A stretch of 18,906 nucleotides of DNA from JAKIYB01 sp964590255. Its GTDB lineage: Bacteria; Armatimonadota; Hebobacteria; CAIYQO01. Below, piece by piece: positions 7,625 to 14,951 of this stretch (positions are counted from its first letter, which is position 1; each line of letters begins with the position of its first letter). The stretch is taken from positions 1 to 18,906 of the forward strand of contig CAZPYA010000104.1 in NCBI GenBank assembly GCA_964590255.1, in the 5' to 3' direction. The position numbers and the translations under genes were made by a program. Under the pieces are notes generated by a model that worked only from the letters and a program-made list of their open reading frames with translations, made no database searches and had not been told where the DNA came from.

Positions 7625-9490
7625 GTGCATCTTATCACCCCGCTCTGGGCGTGGCTGGCGCTGCCGTTGACGGCGGCCCTCATCATCCTGTACCTGCTGA
7701 AGCTGCGGCGGCGCGACTTTGTGGTGCCGTCGGTGTTCCTGTGGGAGCAGGTGCTGCAGGACCTGCAGGCCAACGTGCCGCTGCAGAAACTGCGGAAAAA
7801 CCTGCTGCTGTTTGTGCAGTTGCTGGTGATTCTCTTCGCCGTCTTCGCCCTCACCCGTCCGGCGCTGCAGGCGGTGCGCGCGGGCGGCAGCAGCGTGGTG
7901 CTGGTCATTGATGCTTCCGCCAGCATGCAGAGCACCGACGTGCGCCCGTCGCGCTTCGCCGCGGCAAAGCAGGAGGGCCTGCGCGCCATCGAGGCGCTGG
8001 GCCCCGGCGACAGCATGCTTATCGTCGCGGTGGGCAGCGGCACCCAGGCGCTGACCGCCTTCACCACCGACAAGCGCGCCCTGCGCGAGGCGCTGCAGCG
8101 CCTGCAATGCTCGGATGGCCGCGCTGACCTGCGCGGCGCACTCGACCTGGTCAGCGGCCTGCTGCACAGCCGCAAGGAGCAGAACGCCACGCGCGTGCTT
8201 ATCGTCAGCGACGGCGCCGTGCCCGCGGTGAACCTGCCGGCCGGCTTTACGCTGCCCATCAACTTCGTCAAAATCGGCCGGCACAGCGACAACGTGGGCC
8301 TGGTGATGATGGACGTGCGGCGGCGCATCAGCCGTCGTGGCGGCTTTGAAGGCCTGCTCGCGATGAAAAATTTCAGCAACACGGCGCGCACCTTCACGCT
8401 GGAGCTGTCTTTCGAAGGCGACCTGCTGGATGCCCGCGAGATCACGCTGAAGGCCGGCGAGCAGCGCACCGAGGTCATGAGCGAGTTTCCGGAGAGCGTG
8501 CTGGCGGCGCTGAAAACCAACGACGGCCTGCTGGCCGCGCGCATCGACGCCGCCGACGACCTGGCGGTGGACAACACCGCGCGCGTGCTGCTGCCGAAAA
8601 CCGAGCCGCTGCCGGTGGTGCTGCTGACCGCCAACCCGGTGGGCAGCCCCTTCCTGGAGACCGCGCTGGGGCTGGACGGCACGCTGGACGTGCAGCGCGC
8701 CAGTTCGCTGCCCGCCACGCTGCGTCCCGGCATGCTCGTAGTCTCGGACAATGTCCCCGTTCCCTCGCTGCCCGCCGGCGTCTCCGCGTTGCTCATCGGC
8801 CCCGGCGCGCTGGGCGGGGTGGCGCCCGCCGTGCGCCAGGGATCGGTCAACGCGCCGGCCATCGCCGACTGGGATCGCCGGCATCCGACGCTGGAGAACG
8901 TTGACCTCGCCGGCACTTTCATCTCCGTCGCGGCGACGCTGGCGCCCACACAGGGCGCGAAGACGCTCATCGAATCGAATGACGGCCCGCTCGCGGTGGT
9001 GCTGGACACTCCCGGCCGCCGGCTGGTGGCGCTGGGGTGGGATCTGCACCACTCCGACCTGCCGTTGCGGGTGGGTTTCCCCATCTTCATCGGCAACTGC
9101 ATCGACTGGCTCTCTGGCGGGCGCAGCCGCGCGGGCGGCCTGAACGTGCGCACCGGCCAGGTGGTGCAGGCGGCGGCGCTCGCCGGCCAGGCACAAACGG
9201 TGAAGCTTCCGAACGGCAACACGCAACCGCTGGGCGCCGGTGGCTTTCGCGCCGCGCAGGCTGGCGTCTACACCGTTACCGCCAACGGCGTTGCGCGGCG
9301 GTATGCCGCCAACCTCGCCGACGCCAGCGAATCGAATTTGCTCCCCCACGCCCTCACCTTCGCGGGCCGCGCCACCACCGTGGTCAGCGGTCGCGTCAAC
9401 ACCGAAAACGAAATCTGGCGCTGGGTGCTTCTCGCCGCCCTCGCCCTGCTCTGCGTCGAATGGTGGGTGTTTCACCGGCGCATCGGCTAA
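7625..9490 (+). CDS. BatA-like membrane protein with von Willebrand factor A domain
   Basis: A 621-residue membrane protein. It opens with the BatA N-terminal pattern: a first helix at about residues 5-25 ending LLKLRRRDFVVPSVFLWEQ, and a second helix at about 57-78. The periplasmic vWA domain follows with a metal-ion (MIDAS) motif D96-A-S98-A-S100 in VVLVIDASASMQ and a later VLIVSDGAVPA strand. A long extracytoplasmic region and a C-terminal helix (about 598-615, WRWVLLAALALLCVEWWVF) complete it. BatA-type proteins usually work with a MoxR AAA+ ATPase and a DUF58 protein; neither is in view. The start is GTG at 7625, preceded by GGAGGAGG (7611-7618). Confidence 0.93.
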   Translation: MHLITPLWAWLALPLTAALIILYLLKLRRRDFVVPSVFLWEQVLQDLQANVPLQKLRKNLLLFVQLLVILFAVFALTRPALQAVRAGGSSVVLVIDASASMQSTDVRPSRFAAAKQEGLRAIEALGPGDSMLIVAVGSGTQALTAFTTDKRALREALQRLQCSDGRADLRGALDLVSGLLHSRKEQNATRVLIVSDGAVPAVNLPAGFTLPINFVKIGRHSDNVGLVMMDVRRRISRRGGFEGLLAMKNFSNTARTFTLELSFEGDLLDAREITLKAGEQRTEVMSEFPESVLAALKTNDGLLAARIDAADDLAVDNTARVLLPKTEPLPVVLLTANPVGSPFLETALGLDGTLDVQRASSLPATLRPGMLVVSDNVPVPSLPAGVSALLIGPGALGGVAPAVRQGSVNAPAIADWDRRHPTLENVDLAGTFISVAATLAPTQGAKTLIESNDGPLAVVLDTPGRRLVALGWDLHHSDLPLRVGFPIFIGNCIDWLSGGRSRAGGLNVRTGQVVQAAALAGQAQTVKLPNGNTQPLGAGGFRAAQAGVYTVTANGVARRYAANLADASESNLLPHALTFAGRATTVVSGRVNTENEIWRWVLLAALALLCVEWWVFHRRIG

Positions 9491-9535
9491 CAGCGGAAAG
9501 CGCACGCGCCCGGCACCACGTCAAATGATGGAAAA

Positions 9536-9645
9536 TCGGTAGCCCGCATTATTCATGAACACATGAATAATGCTACAGCTAGCCGAAGCTTTATTCGCTT
9601 TGCGAATAAAGCGGGGTAGCCACGACTACCGCCCTGCCGTGGCTA
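9536..9645. repeat. Tandem hairpin units, each led by TAGCC
   Basis: Three adjacent hairpins begin just after a TAGCC. The first has a 12-bp perfect stem (GCATTATTCATG at 9546-9557, loop AACA, return 9562-9573). The second has an 11-bp perfect stem (GCTTTATTCGC at 9588-9598, loop TTT, return 9602-9612). In the third, TAGCCACG (9617-9624) pairs with CGTGGCTA (9638-9645). The first two share the core TTATTC/GAATAA, but their inner ends differ with pairing kept (ATG/CAT against GC/GC), which points to selection on the structure. They lie 50-155 bp after the vWA stop and might act as 3' mRNA structures or dispersed palindromes; no U-tract follows. Confidence 0.7.
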
Positions 9646-9696
9646 ACCGAGCAGCGGATGCGTAAACAGACCGGTGGTCCCAGTTCAGTCTTGTCA

Positions 9697-9718
9697 GTAT
9701 TGTATTCCCCCACAATAC
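9697..9718. repeat. Short hairpin
   Basis: GTATTGT (9697-9703) and ACAATAC (9712-9718) are exact reverse complements with an 8-nt loop ATTCCCCC. It stands between the TAGCC hairpin units and the GACTACCCCC hairpin in the gene-free stretch 9491-10312. Confidence 0.5.
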
Positions 9719-9723
9719 CAGGG

Positions 9724-9783
9724 CGACTACCCCCCGTGACTACCCCCCAATTTTTGTCATTTTGGCGAAAAAGGGGGTAGTCG
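9724..9783. repeat. Hairpin with two competing left arms (GACTACCCCCC)
   Basis: The 11-mer GACTACCCCCC occurs twice in tandem (9725-9735 and 9738-9748). A single complementary arm GGGGGTAGTCG follows at 9773-9783. Either left copy can pair with the one right arm, so two mutually exclusive stems of 10-11 bp are possible. The loop is AT-rich (AATTTTTG to CGAAAAA). It could end transcription from the left, since TTTTC follows the right arm, but the U-tract is short. Confidence 0.55.
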
Positions 9784-9830
9784 TTTTCGGACCCCGGCTG
9801 AAGCTCTTTGATTCATTGTCGCCGCGTTGC

Positions 9831-10040
9831 TCATCGATGCCGCCTGTTGGCGCACGCAGCGACGCGGCGTGTTTCTCCTGATGCCGGCGACGGTCGCACG
9901 GACCCCTCCCCCGGCCTCCCGAGAGTACTACGGGATTTGACAACCTCCCCTAGCAGGAGAGGGGAACTCGCCCGCCCATCTCGATCGATTACGGCGTGGA
10001 GACTTCCAGCCACGAATGCCAAAAGACGTTCGCTCCGCAT
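9831..10040 (-). CDS. Doubtful small ORF behind a consensus promoter
   Basis: A 69-codon frame starting at an ATG 9 nt downstream of a near-perfect promoter, the same near-leaderless layout as other genes here. The first 24 residues (MRSERLLAFVAGSLHAVIDR onward) look protein-like. The remainder (SPLLLGEVVKSRSTLGRPGE and RPSPASGETRR) is the translation of a C-rich dispersed repeat. It may be a gene truncated by a repeat, or not a gene at all, with the promoter serving an RNA. There is no recognised family and no Shine-Dalgarno site. Confidence 0.2.
   Translation of the reverse strand: MRSERLLAFVAGSLHAVIDRDGRASSPLLLGEVVKSRSTLGRPGEGSVRPSPASGETRRVAACANRRHR
9902..9966. repeat. Degenerate C-rich palindromic repeat
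   Basis: CCCCTCCCCCGGCCTCCCGA, then CAACCTCCCC and AGAGGGGA, with a small TCCCCT/AGGGGA hairpin, resemble the CCCTCCCCGGCCCTCCCC arms of the palindrome at 3472-3623. In translation the region gives SPLLLGE- and RPSPASGE-like strings, which are common when such repeats are read as protein. It is probably a decayed copy of a dispersed repeat family. The rest of 9784-10049 shows only a GC-rich 8-bp inverted repeat near 9820-9870. Confidence 0.4.
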
Positions 10041-10049
10041 GCAGGCGGG

Positions 10050-10078
10050 AGTATAGCAGATATAGCGGTTTATGTCAA
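10050..10078 (-). promoter_or_regulatory. Strong leftward promoter in a gene-poor region
   Basis: On the minus strand a perfect TTGACA (10078-10073), a 17-bp spacer and TATACT (10055-10050) preceded by TGC, so the -10 is also of the extended type. It points into the stretch 9491-10049, which has no convincing gene. The -10 lies in an 8-bp inverted repeat, GTATAGCA (10051-10058) with TGCTATAC (10088-10095). The right arm is itself an extended -10 (TGCTATACA) facing the protease gene on the plus strand. Confidence 0.65.
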
Positions 10079-10271
10079 GCATATGTTTGCTATACATCTG
10101 AGCCTTGAGTGGACCGTTTCCCAAGCGCATTTCTGCTCTCGGCTGGAGCCACCGGCGAGATACCACCCGACCAACCGCCGCATCCGCCCCTCTTCCGGCA
10201 ATGGGAAAAGGCGACACGTGGGCAGCGATGTCGGCTGGCGTGTGTTTATCCGACGCGGGGGACGGCGCGGG

Positions 10272-10283
10272 CATGCTAGCATG
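10272..10283. promoter_or_regulatory. Perfect 12-bp palindrome upstream of the protease gene
   Basis: CATGCTAGCATG reads the same on both strands. It lies 29 bp before the ATG of the M6 protease, so it could be a dimeric regulator site. There is no matching second copy in the nearby leader, and the assignment rests on symmetry and position alone. Confidence 0.3.
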
Positions 10284-10312
10284 GCGGAAACGCAGGAGGC
10301 GGAGGAAACGTT

Positions 10313-12349
10313 ATGCGAGGATGGCCATGGATGGTGGTACTGGCGATGGTGCTGGCAGGGATGCCGGCGGGGGCGATGCCCGCCTGCCCGGCGCCGACGA
10401 CGGTGGCGCAACCGGACGGCGGGACGGCGACGGTGTACCTGCGCGGGGATGAACGGCGGCACTGGCATGCGGATGGCGGCGGCTACCTGGTGATGCGTGA
10501 CCCGGCGACGCGCGCCTGGGTGTATGCCGTAGCGCAGGGCAGGGTGGTGACGCCGACGCGCCACCGGGTGGGACGCGACGACCCGGCGGCCGCCGGCCTG
10601 TCTCGCTACACCCCTGGTACTGACGCGCAGGCCGCGCCGCGGGTGACCAGCCCGGCGCGGGTGCCGCGCACCGGCACGCTGCGCAACCTGGTGGTACTGG
10701 TGAATTTCACGGATTTAACCATCAGCAACACCAGCACGGAGTTCGACGCGCTCTTCAACCAGACGAATTACACCGTCGACGGCGCCACCGGTTCGGTGCG
10801 CGACTACTACCAGGCGGTGTCCGGCAGCCGGCTTACGATCGCCTCGACGGTGGTTGGGCCGGTGACAGTGAGTAACGGGTATGCCTACTACGGCGCCAAC
10901 AACGACGCCTATGCCCAGCAGATGGTGCAGGAGGCGCTGGTGAAGGTCGAAGCGAGCGGCTTCGACTTCAGCGCCATGGATGGCGACGGCGACGGCTGGG
11001 TGGACGGCCTGACGATTATCCACGCCGGCGGCGGCGAGGAATACGGCGGCAACGACCCCAACTATATCTGGTCGCACGCCTGGGGCATCAATCCGGTGAG
11101 CTATGACGGCGTGAGCCTGTCCAGCTACCACACCGAGCCGGCGCGGCGCGGGTGGGACAGCTCACCCGGCACCTGGGGCATCACCCGCATCGGGGTGATT
11201 TGCCACGAGCTCGGGCACGCCCTGGGGCTGCCCGACCTGTATGACTACGGGTATGACAGCCGCGGCGTCGGCGGGTTCTGCCTGATGGCGTTCGGCTCGT
11301 GGGGCAACAGCGGCGCCACCCCCGTGCTGATGAGCGCCTGGTGTAAATACGCGCTGGACTGGGCGACGCCGACGCCTGTCGCCGCCGCCGGCACCTTCAC
11401 CGTGCCCGCGGATGGCGCCACCGTCTACCGGGTGCAGGGCAATTTCCCCGCCACGGAATATTTCCTCATCGAGAACCGGCAGGGAACGGGGTTCGACGCC
11501 AGCCTGCCGGGCGCGACGCGCGGCCTGCTGATCTGGCACGTCGACGAGTTGATGGGCGGCAACGACGACCAGACGCACTACAAGGTCGACCTGGAAGAAG
11601 CGAGCGGCGCGCAGCACCTGCAGCTCAACGCGGACGACGGCGACGACAGCGATTACTTCCGCGCTGACACGATGGCGTCGTTGCTGGATACCACCACGCC
11701 GAACTCGCGCAGCTACGGCAACCTGGCGCTGGGCATCGGCATCACGCAGATCAGCGCCGCCGGGGCGGTGATGACCTTCACCACCACCACCGGGCCAACC
11801 GGCAACCGGCCGCCCGTGGCGCGCAATCTCGCCGTGCGCGTCCCAAGCGGTGGCACGGTGTATGACTTCCTGCCCGCCAACGATCCGGAAGCGGATCGGC
11901 TCACCTTTCGGGTGGTGCAGCCGCCGGCATCTGGCACAACCAAGCTACTCAATCCGGTCACCGGATATTTCAGCTACCGGCTGAAGTCGACGCGGGTGAC
12001 GGCGGACAGCTTCACCTTCCGCGCCTCGGATGGCAAAATGGACTCCAACATCGCGACCGTCACCATCACTGTCAACAATAAGCCGGTGGCATATAGCACC
12101 GCGATCACCGTGAAAATCGGCGCCACCTATACCGGCACGTTGCGCGTGACCGACGCCGACTGGGATGAGCTGTCGTTCACCTATCTCACCTCACCGCGGC
12201 ATGGCATGTTGACGATGCGCGATTTCGCCGGTGGCTTCAGTTACACGCCCACCACCACTCGCGCGACCACGGATAGCTTCAGCTTCCGGGTCAATGACGG
12301 CTGCGAAAATTCCGCGATCGCCACGGTGCGCATCAGCATCGTGAAATGA
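10313..12349 (+). CDS. Secreted M6-family metalloprotease with C-terminal Ig-like domains
   Basis: A 678-residue exported protein. A signal peptide (MRGWPWMVVLAMVLAGMPAG, cleavage near A24) is followed by a propeptide-like region and an M6/immune-inhibitor-A-type peptidase from about residue 120. The zinc motif is HELGHALGLPD at 298-308, with H298, E299 and H302 in place and a downstream MAFGSWG turn. A calcium-type loop DGDGDGWVD lies at 223-231. From residue 498 (NRPPVARNLAV) to the end there are two tandem Ig/cadherin-like modules, each with the DPEADRLTF- or DADWDELSF-type strand and an FTFRASDG- or FSFRVNDG-type end. The start has GGAGG 7 nt upstream. The family degrades extracellular proteins; the real substrate is unknown. 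It appears monocistronic. Confidence 0.93.
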   Translation: MRGWPWMVVLAMVLAGMPAGAMPACPAPTTVAQPDGGTATVYLRGDERRHWHADGGGYLVMRDPATRAWVYAVAQGRVVTPTRHRVGRDDPAAAGLSRYTPGTDAQAAPRVTSPARVPRTGTLRNLVVLVNFTDLTISNTSTEFDALFNQTNYTVDGATGSVRDYYQAVSGSRLTIASTVVGPVTVSNGYAYYGANNDAYAQQMVQEALVKVEASGFDFSAMDGDGDGWVDGLTIIHAGGGEEYGGNDPNYIWSHAWGINPVSYDGVSLSSYHTEPARRGWDSSPGTWGITRIGVICHELGHALGLPDLYDYGYDSRGVGGFCLMAFGSWGNSGATPVLMSAWCKYALDWATPTPVAAAGTFTVPADGATVYRVQGNFPATEYFLIENRQGTGFDASLPGATRGLLIWHVDELMGGNDDQTHYKVDLEEASGAQHLQLNADDGDDSDYFRADTMASLLDTTTPNSRSYGNLALGIGITQISAAGAVMTFTTTTGPTGNRPPVARNLAVRVPSGGTVYDFLPANDPEADRLTFRVVQPPASGTTKLLNPVTGYFSYRLKSTRVTADSFTFRASDGKMDSNIATVTITVNNKPVAYSTAITVKIGATYTGTLRVTDADWDELSFTYLTSPRHGMLTMRDFAGGFSYTPTTTRATTDSFSFRVNDGCENSAIATVRISIVK

Positions 12350-12427
12350 GCCGGCGCGGCACATCGCGCCTGTTTGCACACCCCGGCCCGCGGCGACACT
12401 ACCAGTGACGCGGGTCGGAGGTGTAAC

Positions 12428-12745
12428 ATGCGTGAGCGCTTTAATGACATGCCGGGTGACATCGCCGGCGAGGCGGCCGGGGACCTGCCGGGTGGCTTCG
12501 GCGTGGGGAATCCCGACAACGACCCCAATGCGTTGGTGGACGAGGTAACAGGGATGGAGGTGGTGGGGCCGGACAGCACGGAGTTCGTGGAGACGAACCA
12601 GCCCGTCGGCGACATGGCCGGCACGGGCGTGGCGGACGGCCAGCATACCGGCGCGTCGGTCGACCCCGCCGACCTGCTGGAAGGCAACGAAGGCCATCCC
12701 GGCGCGGCCATCGGCTTCACGGAGGAGGAGCCGGAGAAGCGGTAG
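12428..12745 (+). CDS. Small acidic hypothetical protein
   Basis: A 105-residue protein beginning MRERFNDMPGDIAGEAAGDL. It is rich in Asp, Glu and Gly, with few basic residues and no membrane segment, signal peptide or cysteine. Phrases such as NPDNDPNALVDEVTGMEVVG and PVGDMAGTGVADG suggest a largely extended or disordered soluble protein. GGAGGT ending 6 nt before the ATG supports the start at 12428. It lies 78 bp after the protease gene and ends 14 bp from the convergent PurM-family gene. The codon pattern is like its neighbours. I do not recognise a family and assign no function. Confidence 0.72.
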   Translation: MRERFNDMPGDIAGEAAGDLPGGFGVGNPDNDPNALVDEVTGMEVVGPDSTEFVETNQPVGDMAGTGVADGQHTGASVDPADLLEGNEGHPGAAIGFTEEEPEKR

Positions 12746-12759
12746 GGGTCAGATAGCTC

Positions 12760-13860
12760 TTACCGGATTTGCAATGACTCGCCGCCGTAGGTGATGCCCA
12801 GCGGGAGGATCTCCACGGCTTTGCGGTCGCCGTCCGTCGTGACGCGGCCGGCGCGCCAGGCGGTGTAGCCGGTCTGCTCGGCCAGCGCCAGCGCCTGGTC
12901 GACATCGGCCTCGCTGACGTAGACGGCGAAGCCCACGCCCATGTTGAAGGTGCCGTAGGCCTCTTCGGTGCTCATCTCCGCCGTCGCGATGATGGCATCG
13001 AAGACGGGCGGATGCGGGCGCAGTTCCTCGATGCGATAGACGAACGGGGCGTCCAGCCGCATGATTTTTCGCCAGCCGTGGCCGGTCATGTGCGCGGCGT
13101 AGTGCAGGCGCAGGCCGGCGGTCTGGCAGGCGGCGACGTATTGCACGTAGATCACCGAGGGGTCAAGCAGCGCCTCGCCGTAGCTGCGGCCGTCGGCGAT
13201 AGGCGTCAGGTAGCCTTGCGGCATCTTTTCGACGAGCTTGCGGCAGAGGGAGAGGCCGTTCGTCTGGATGCCCGAGCTGGCGAGGAAGAGGATGGCGTCG
13301 CCATCGCGCACGTCGCCCTGGATGCGCAGCGATTTCGGCGCGATGCGCCCGAAGGCGGAACCGCCCAGCACCACCGTGCCCGGGGTGATCATGCCCGGCA
13401 GCGCCTGCGTTTCGCCGCCGCCCCAGGTGGCGCCGGAGCGCCGGCAGCCTTCGGCGAAGCCTTCGGCCAGGTCGGCGCCGCGGCGCAGGTCGGCGAAATA
13501 GTTGCTGTCGCCGACGGCGGCATACATCGCCACGGTGACGGGCAGTGCCCCGCAGGAGCAAAGGTCATTGGTAATGGTGGCCACGTCGTCGATAGCGACA
13601 TTTGCATACAAGCTCTGGTCGGTCAGCGCATACATCGCGTCAGCGACGAGGATTTTCGTGCCCAGCGCCTCTTCGACGTGGGCGTAATAGGCCTCTGGCG
13701 CCTCGATGAGATAGCAGCTCTCGCCGCGAATCGTCGCGGGTTCGCTGAAGCCGTGCGCCTGCAACAGCGGCGTCGTCTTCGCCGCCGCCTGCTGGCACGC
13801 CCGCTTGAAGGGGTCCAGAATGTCGTAGTTCACGCCCGCGCTGGTGTAGAGATCTGCCAT
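12760..13860 (-). CDS. PurM family: phosphoribosylformylglycinamidine cyclo-ligase / AIR synthase-related protein
   Basis: A 366-residue protein aligned by eye with AIR synthase along its length. SAGVNYDILDPFKRA sits at the N-terminus, then ALGTK (DGVGTK in PurM), NDLCSCGALPV, GGGETQALPGMI, SSGIQTNGLSLCRKL, DPSVIYVQ, AHMTGHGWRKIMR (TGGG in PurM) and YGTFNMGVGFAVYV near the end. PurM closes the imidazole ring of FGAM using ATP in purine synthesis. The changes at the DGVGTK and TGGG motifs mean this may be a paralogue with another substrate. The start at 13860 is supported by GAGG 9 nt upstream and a promoter; the frame is open to 13911. It is a single leftward gene with no purine neighbours. 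Confidence 0.87.
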   Translation of the reverse strand: MADLYTSAGVNYDILDPFKRACQQAAAKTTPLLQAHGFSEPATIRGESCYLIEAPEAYYAHVEEALGTKILVADAMYALTDQSLYANVAIDDVATITNDLCSCGALPVTVAMYAAVGDSNYFADLRRGADLAEGFAEGCRRSGATWGGGETQALPGMITPGTVVLGGSAFGRIAPKSLRIQGDVRDGDAILFLASSGIQTNGLSLCRKLVEKMPQGYLTPIADGRSYGEALLDPSVIYVQYVAACQTAGLRLHYAAHMTGHGWRKIMRLDAPFVYRIEELRPHPPVFDAIIATAEMSTEEAYGTFNMGVGFAVYVSEADVDQALALAEQTGYTAWRAGRVTTDGDRKAVEILPLGITYGGESLQIR

Positions 13861-13879
13861 CGATGTCGTCCTCGCCCAC

Positions 13880-13908
13880 ACTATAACATTGGCCCCATCG
13901 TGGCGCAA
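13880..13908 (-). promoter_or_regulatory. Promoter of the PurM-family gene
   Basis: On the minus strand TTGCGC (13908-13903), a 17-bp spacer and TATAGT (13885-13880), with TGT directly before the -10 (extended type). The expected transcript start is near 13873, giving a leader of about 13 nt containing GAGG before the ATG at 13860. In the rest of the gap to 14084 a weak plus-strand TTGTTC-18-TATAAC (14002-14031) could serve the next gene. Confidence 0.65.
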
Positions 13909-14084
13909 CACGGCTCCGTGCCGTATTTACAGTTGGACGGGGTGGGCGGGGGTTCCTGCCAAGGCGGTGATTGCTGCCCATTTCCGCCTGATGGCACCGG
14001 CTTGTTCGGCAACAATGCTGTTGGGTATAACTGTTATGCATATTCCCACATCTACCTGGATAGAGTATCCTAAAGGTACGACCT

Positions 14085-14951
14085 ATGCAGATCACGCTCA
14101 TGCGCATCACATTATTGATATCATCGCTGGTCTTTGCCGCGGAGGCGTTTGCCGCCGGGGGCGGGCCGAGACAGAATCCGTCCACCTTCACGCCGAAGCA
14201 GTGGGACGGCTATTTCGCCACCGTCGGCGCGGCCGCGCTGGGGCAGCGGATGGCGGTATGGGCTGACCTGGCCACGGTGGACGCCGTCTATGTGGCCGAT
14301 CCGCTGGGTGAAGGCGAAGGCGCGACGCCCGATTCCGGGCCACTGTGCGATTACGCCCGCGTCGACTGCGTCACCTACGTCGAGCAGGTGCTGGCGTTGG
14401 CGCTGGCGCCGGACGCCGCCAGCGTGCCGGATACGCTGCGGCGCATCCGCTACCGCGACGGGAAGATCGATTTCCGCGCGCGCAACCACTATTTCGTCTC
14501 CGACTGGCTGCCCGCCAACAACTGGTGCGTGCGCGACGTCACCGCCGAGGTGGGCGCGGGCGTCGTGGAGACGATGACAAAGACGATCTCGCGCACGGCG
14601 TTTTTCGCCGGCAAGGGCATCGCCTGCGACCTGCCGGATGAACAGGCGACGACCCAATACATCCCCCGCGCGCAGGTGGGCAAGGCGCTGGGCAAGCTCA
14701 AAGACGGCGACATCGTCATCTTCGTCATCTCGACGCCGGGCATCATTGCCGGCCACGTCGGGCTGGTGCGGGTGAAGGACCGCGCGCCGCACGTGCAGCA
14801 CGCCAGCCTGAGCGAGAAGCGCGTCGTCACCTCGCCGCTGGAGCGTTATGTGGGCAACATCCCCGAGCGTTTTGTCGGTATTAAGGTGGCGCGCCCTCAT
14901 CAGCCGGCGCCGCCCGCGCCTGCCACGGAAGGACCCGCCCATGTTCAGTGA
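14085..14951 (+). CDS. Exported DUF1460 / N-acetylmuramoyl-L-alanine amidase-like protein
   Basis: A 288-residue protein with an N-terminal signal peptide (MQITLMRITLLISSLVFAAE, cleavage near AFA/AG). It has an NlpC/P60-like papain fold of the DUF1460 type, known from cell-wall peptide hydrolases. The nucleophile is C95 in RVDCVTYVEQVLALAL. The histidine is H224 in AGHVGLVRVKDRAPHVQHAS, after the GDIVIFV strand, and LSEKRVVTSPLERYV is the usual end of the fold. A proline-rich tail closes the protein. It probably acts on peptidoglycan outside the membrane. AAAGG lies 8 nt before the ATG. Its last 11 nt overlap the next gene, so the two are likely translated together. Confidence 0.88.
   Translation: MQITLMRITLLISSLVFAAEAFAAGGGPRQNPSTFTPKQWDGYFATVGAAALGQRMAVWADLATVDAVYVADPLGEGEGATPDSGPLCDYARVDCVTYVEQVLALALAPDAASVPDTLRRIRYRDGKIDFRARNHYFVSDWLPANNWCVRDVTAEVGAGVVETMTKTISRTAFFAGKGIACDLPDEQATTQYIPRAQVGKALGKLKDGDIVIFVISTPGIIAGHVGLVRVKDRAPHVQHASLSEKRVVTSPLERYVGNIPERFVGIKVARPHQPAPPAPATEGPAHVQ

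Noticed and set aside
7580..9505. Two long minus-strand open frames opposite the vWA gene (641 and 538 codons)
   Set aside because: They mirror the codon structure of the vWA gene, which has a good start, MIDAS motif and membrane helices.
9546..9783. Hairpins as an integron attC site or a phage attachment site
   Set aside because: No integrase gene, no RYYYAAC/GTTRRRY pair and no cassette-like gene follow.
9546..9783. Hairpins as rho-independent terminators
   Set aside because: None is followed by a run of T of normal length; the last one has only TTTT, so termination is left as a possibility, not called.
10105..10452. Plus-strand frame from TTG upstream of the protease
   Set aside because: It runs 140 bp into the protease gene in another frame, is Arg-rich, and part of it looks repeat-derived, although an extended -10 lies just before its TTG.
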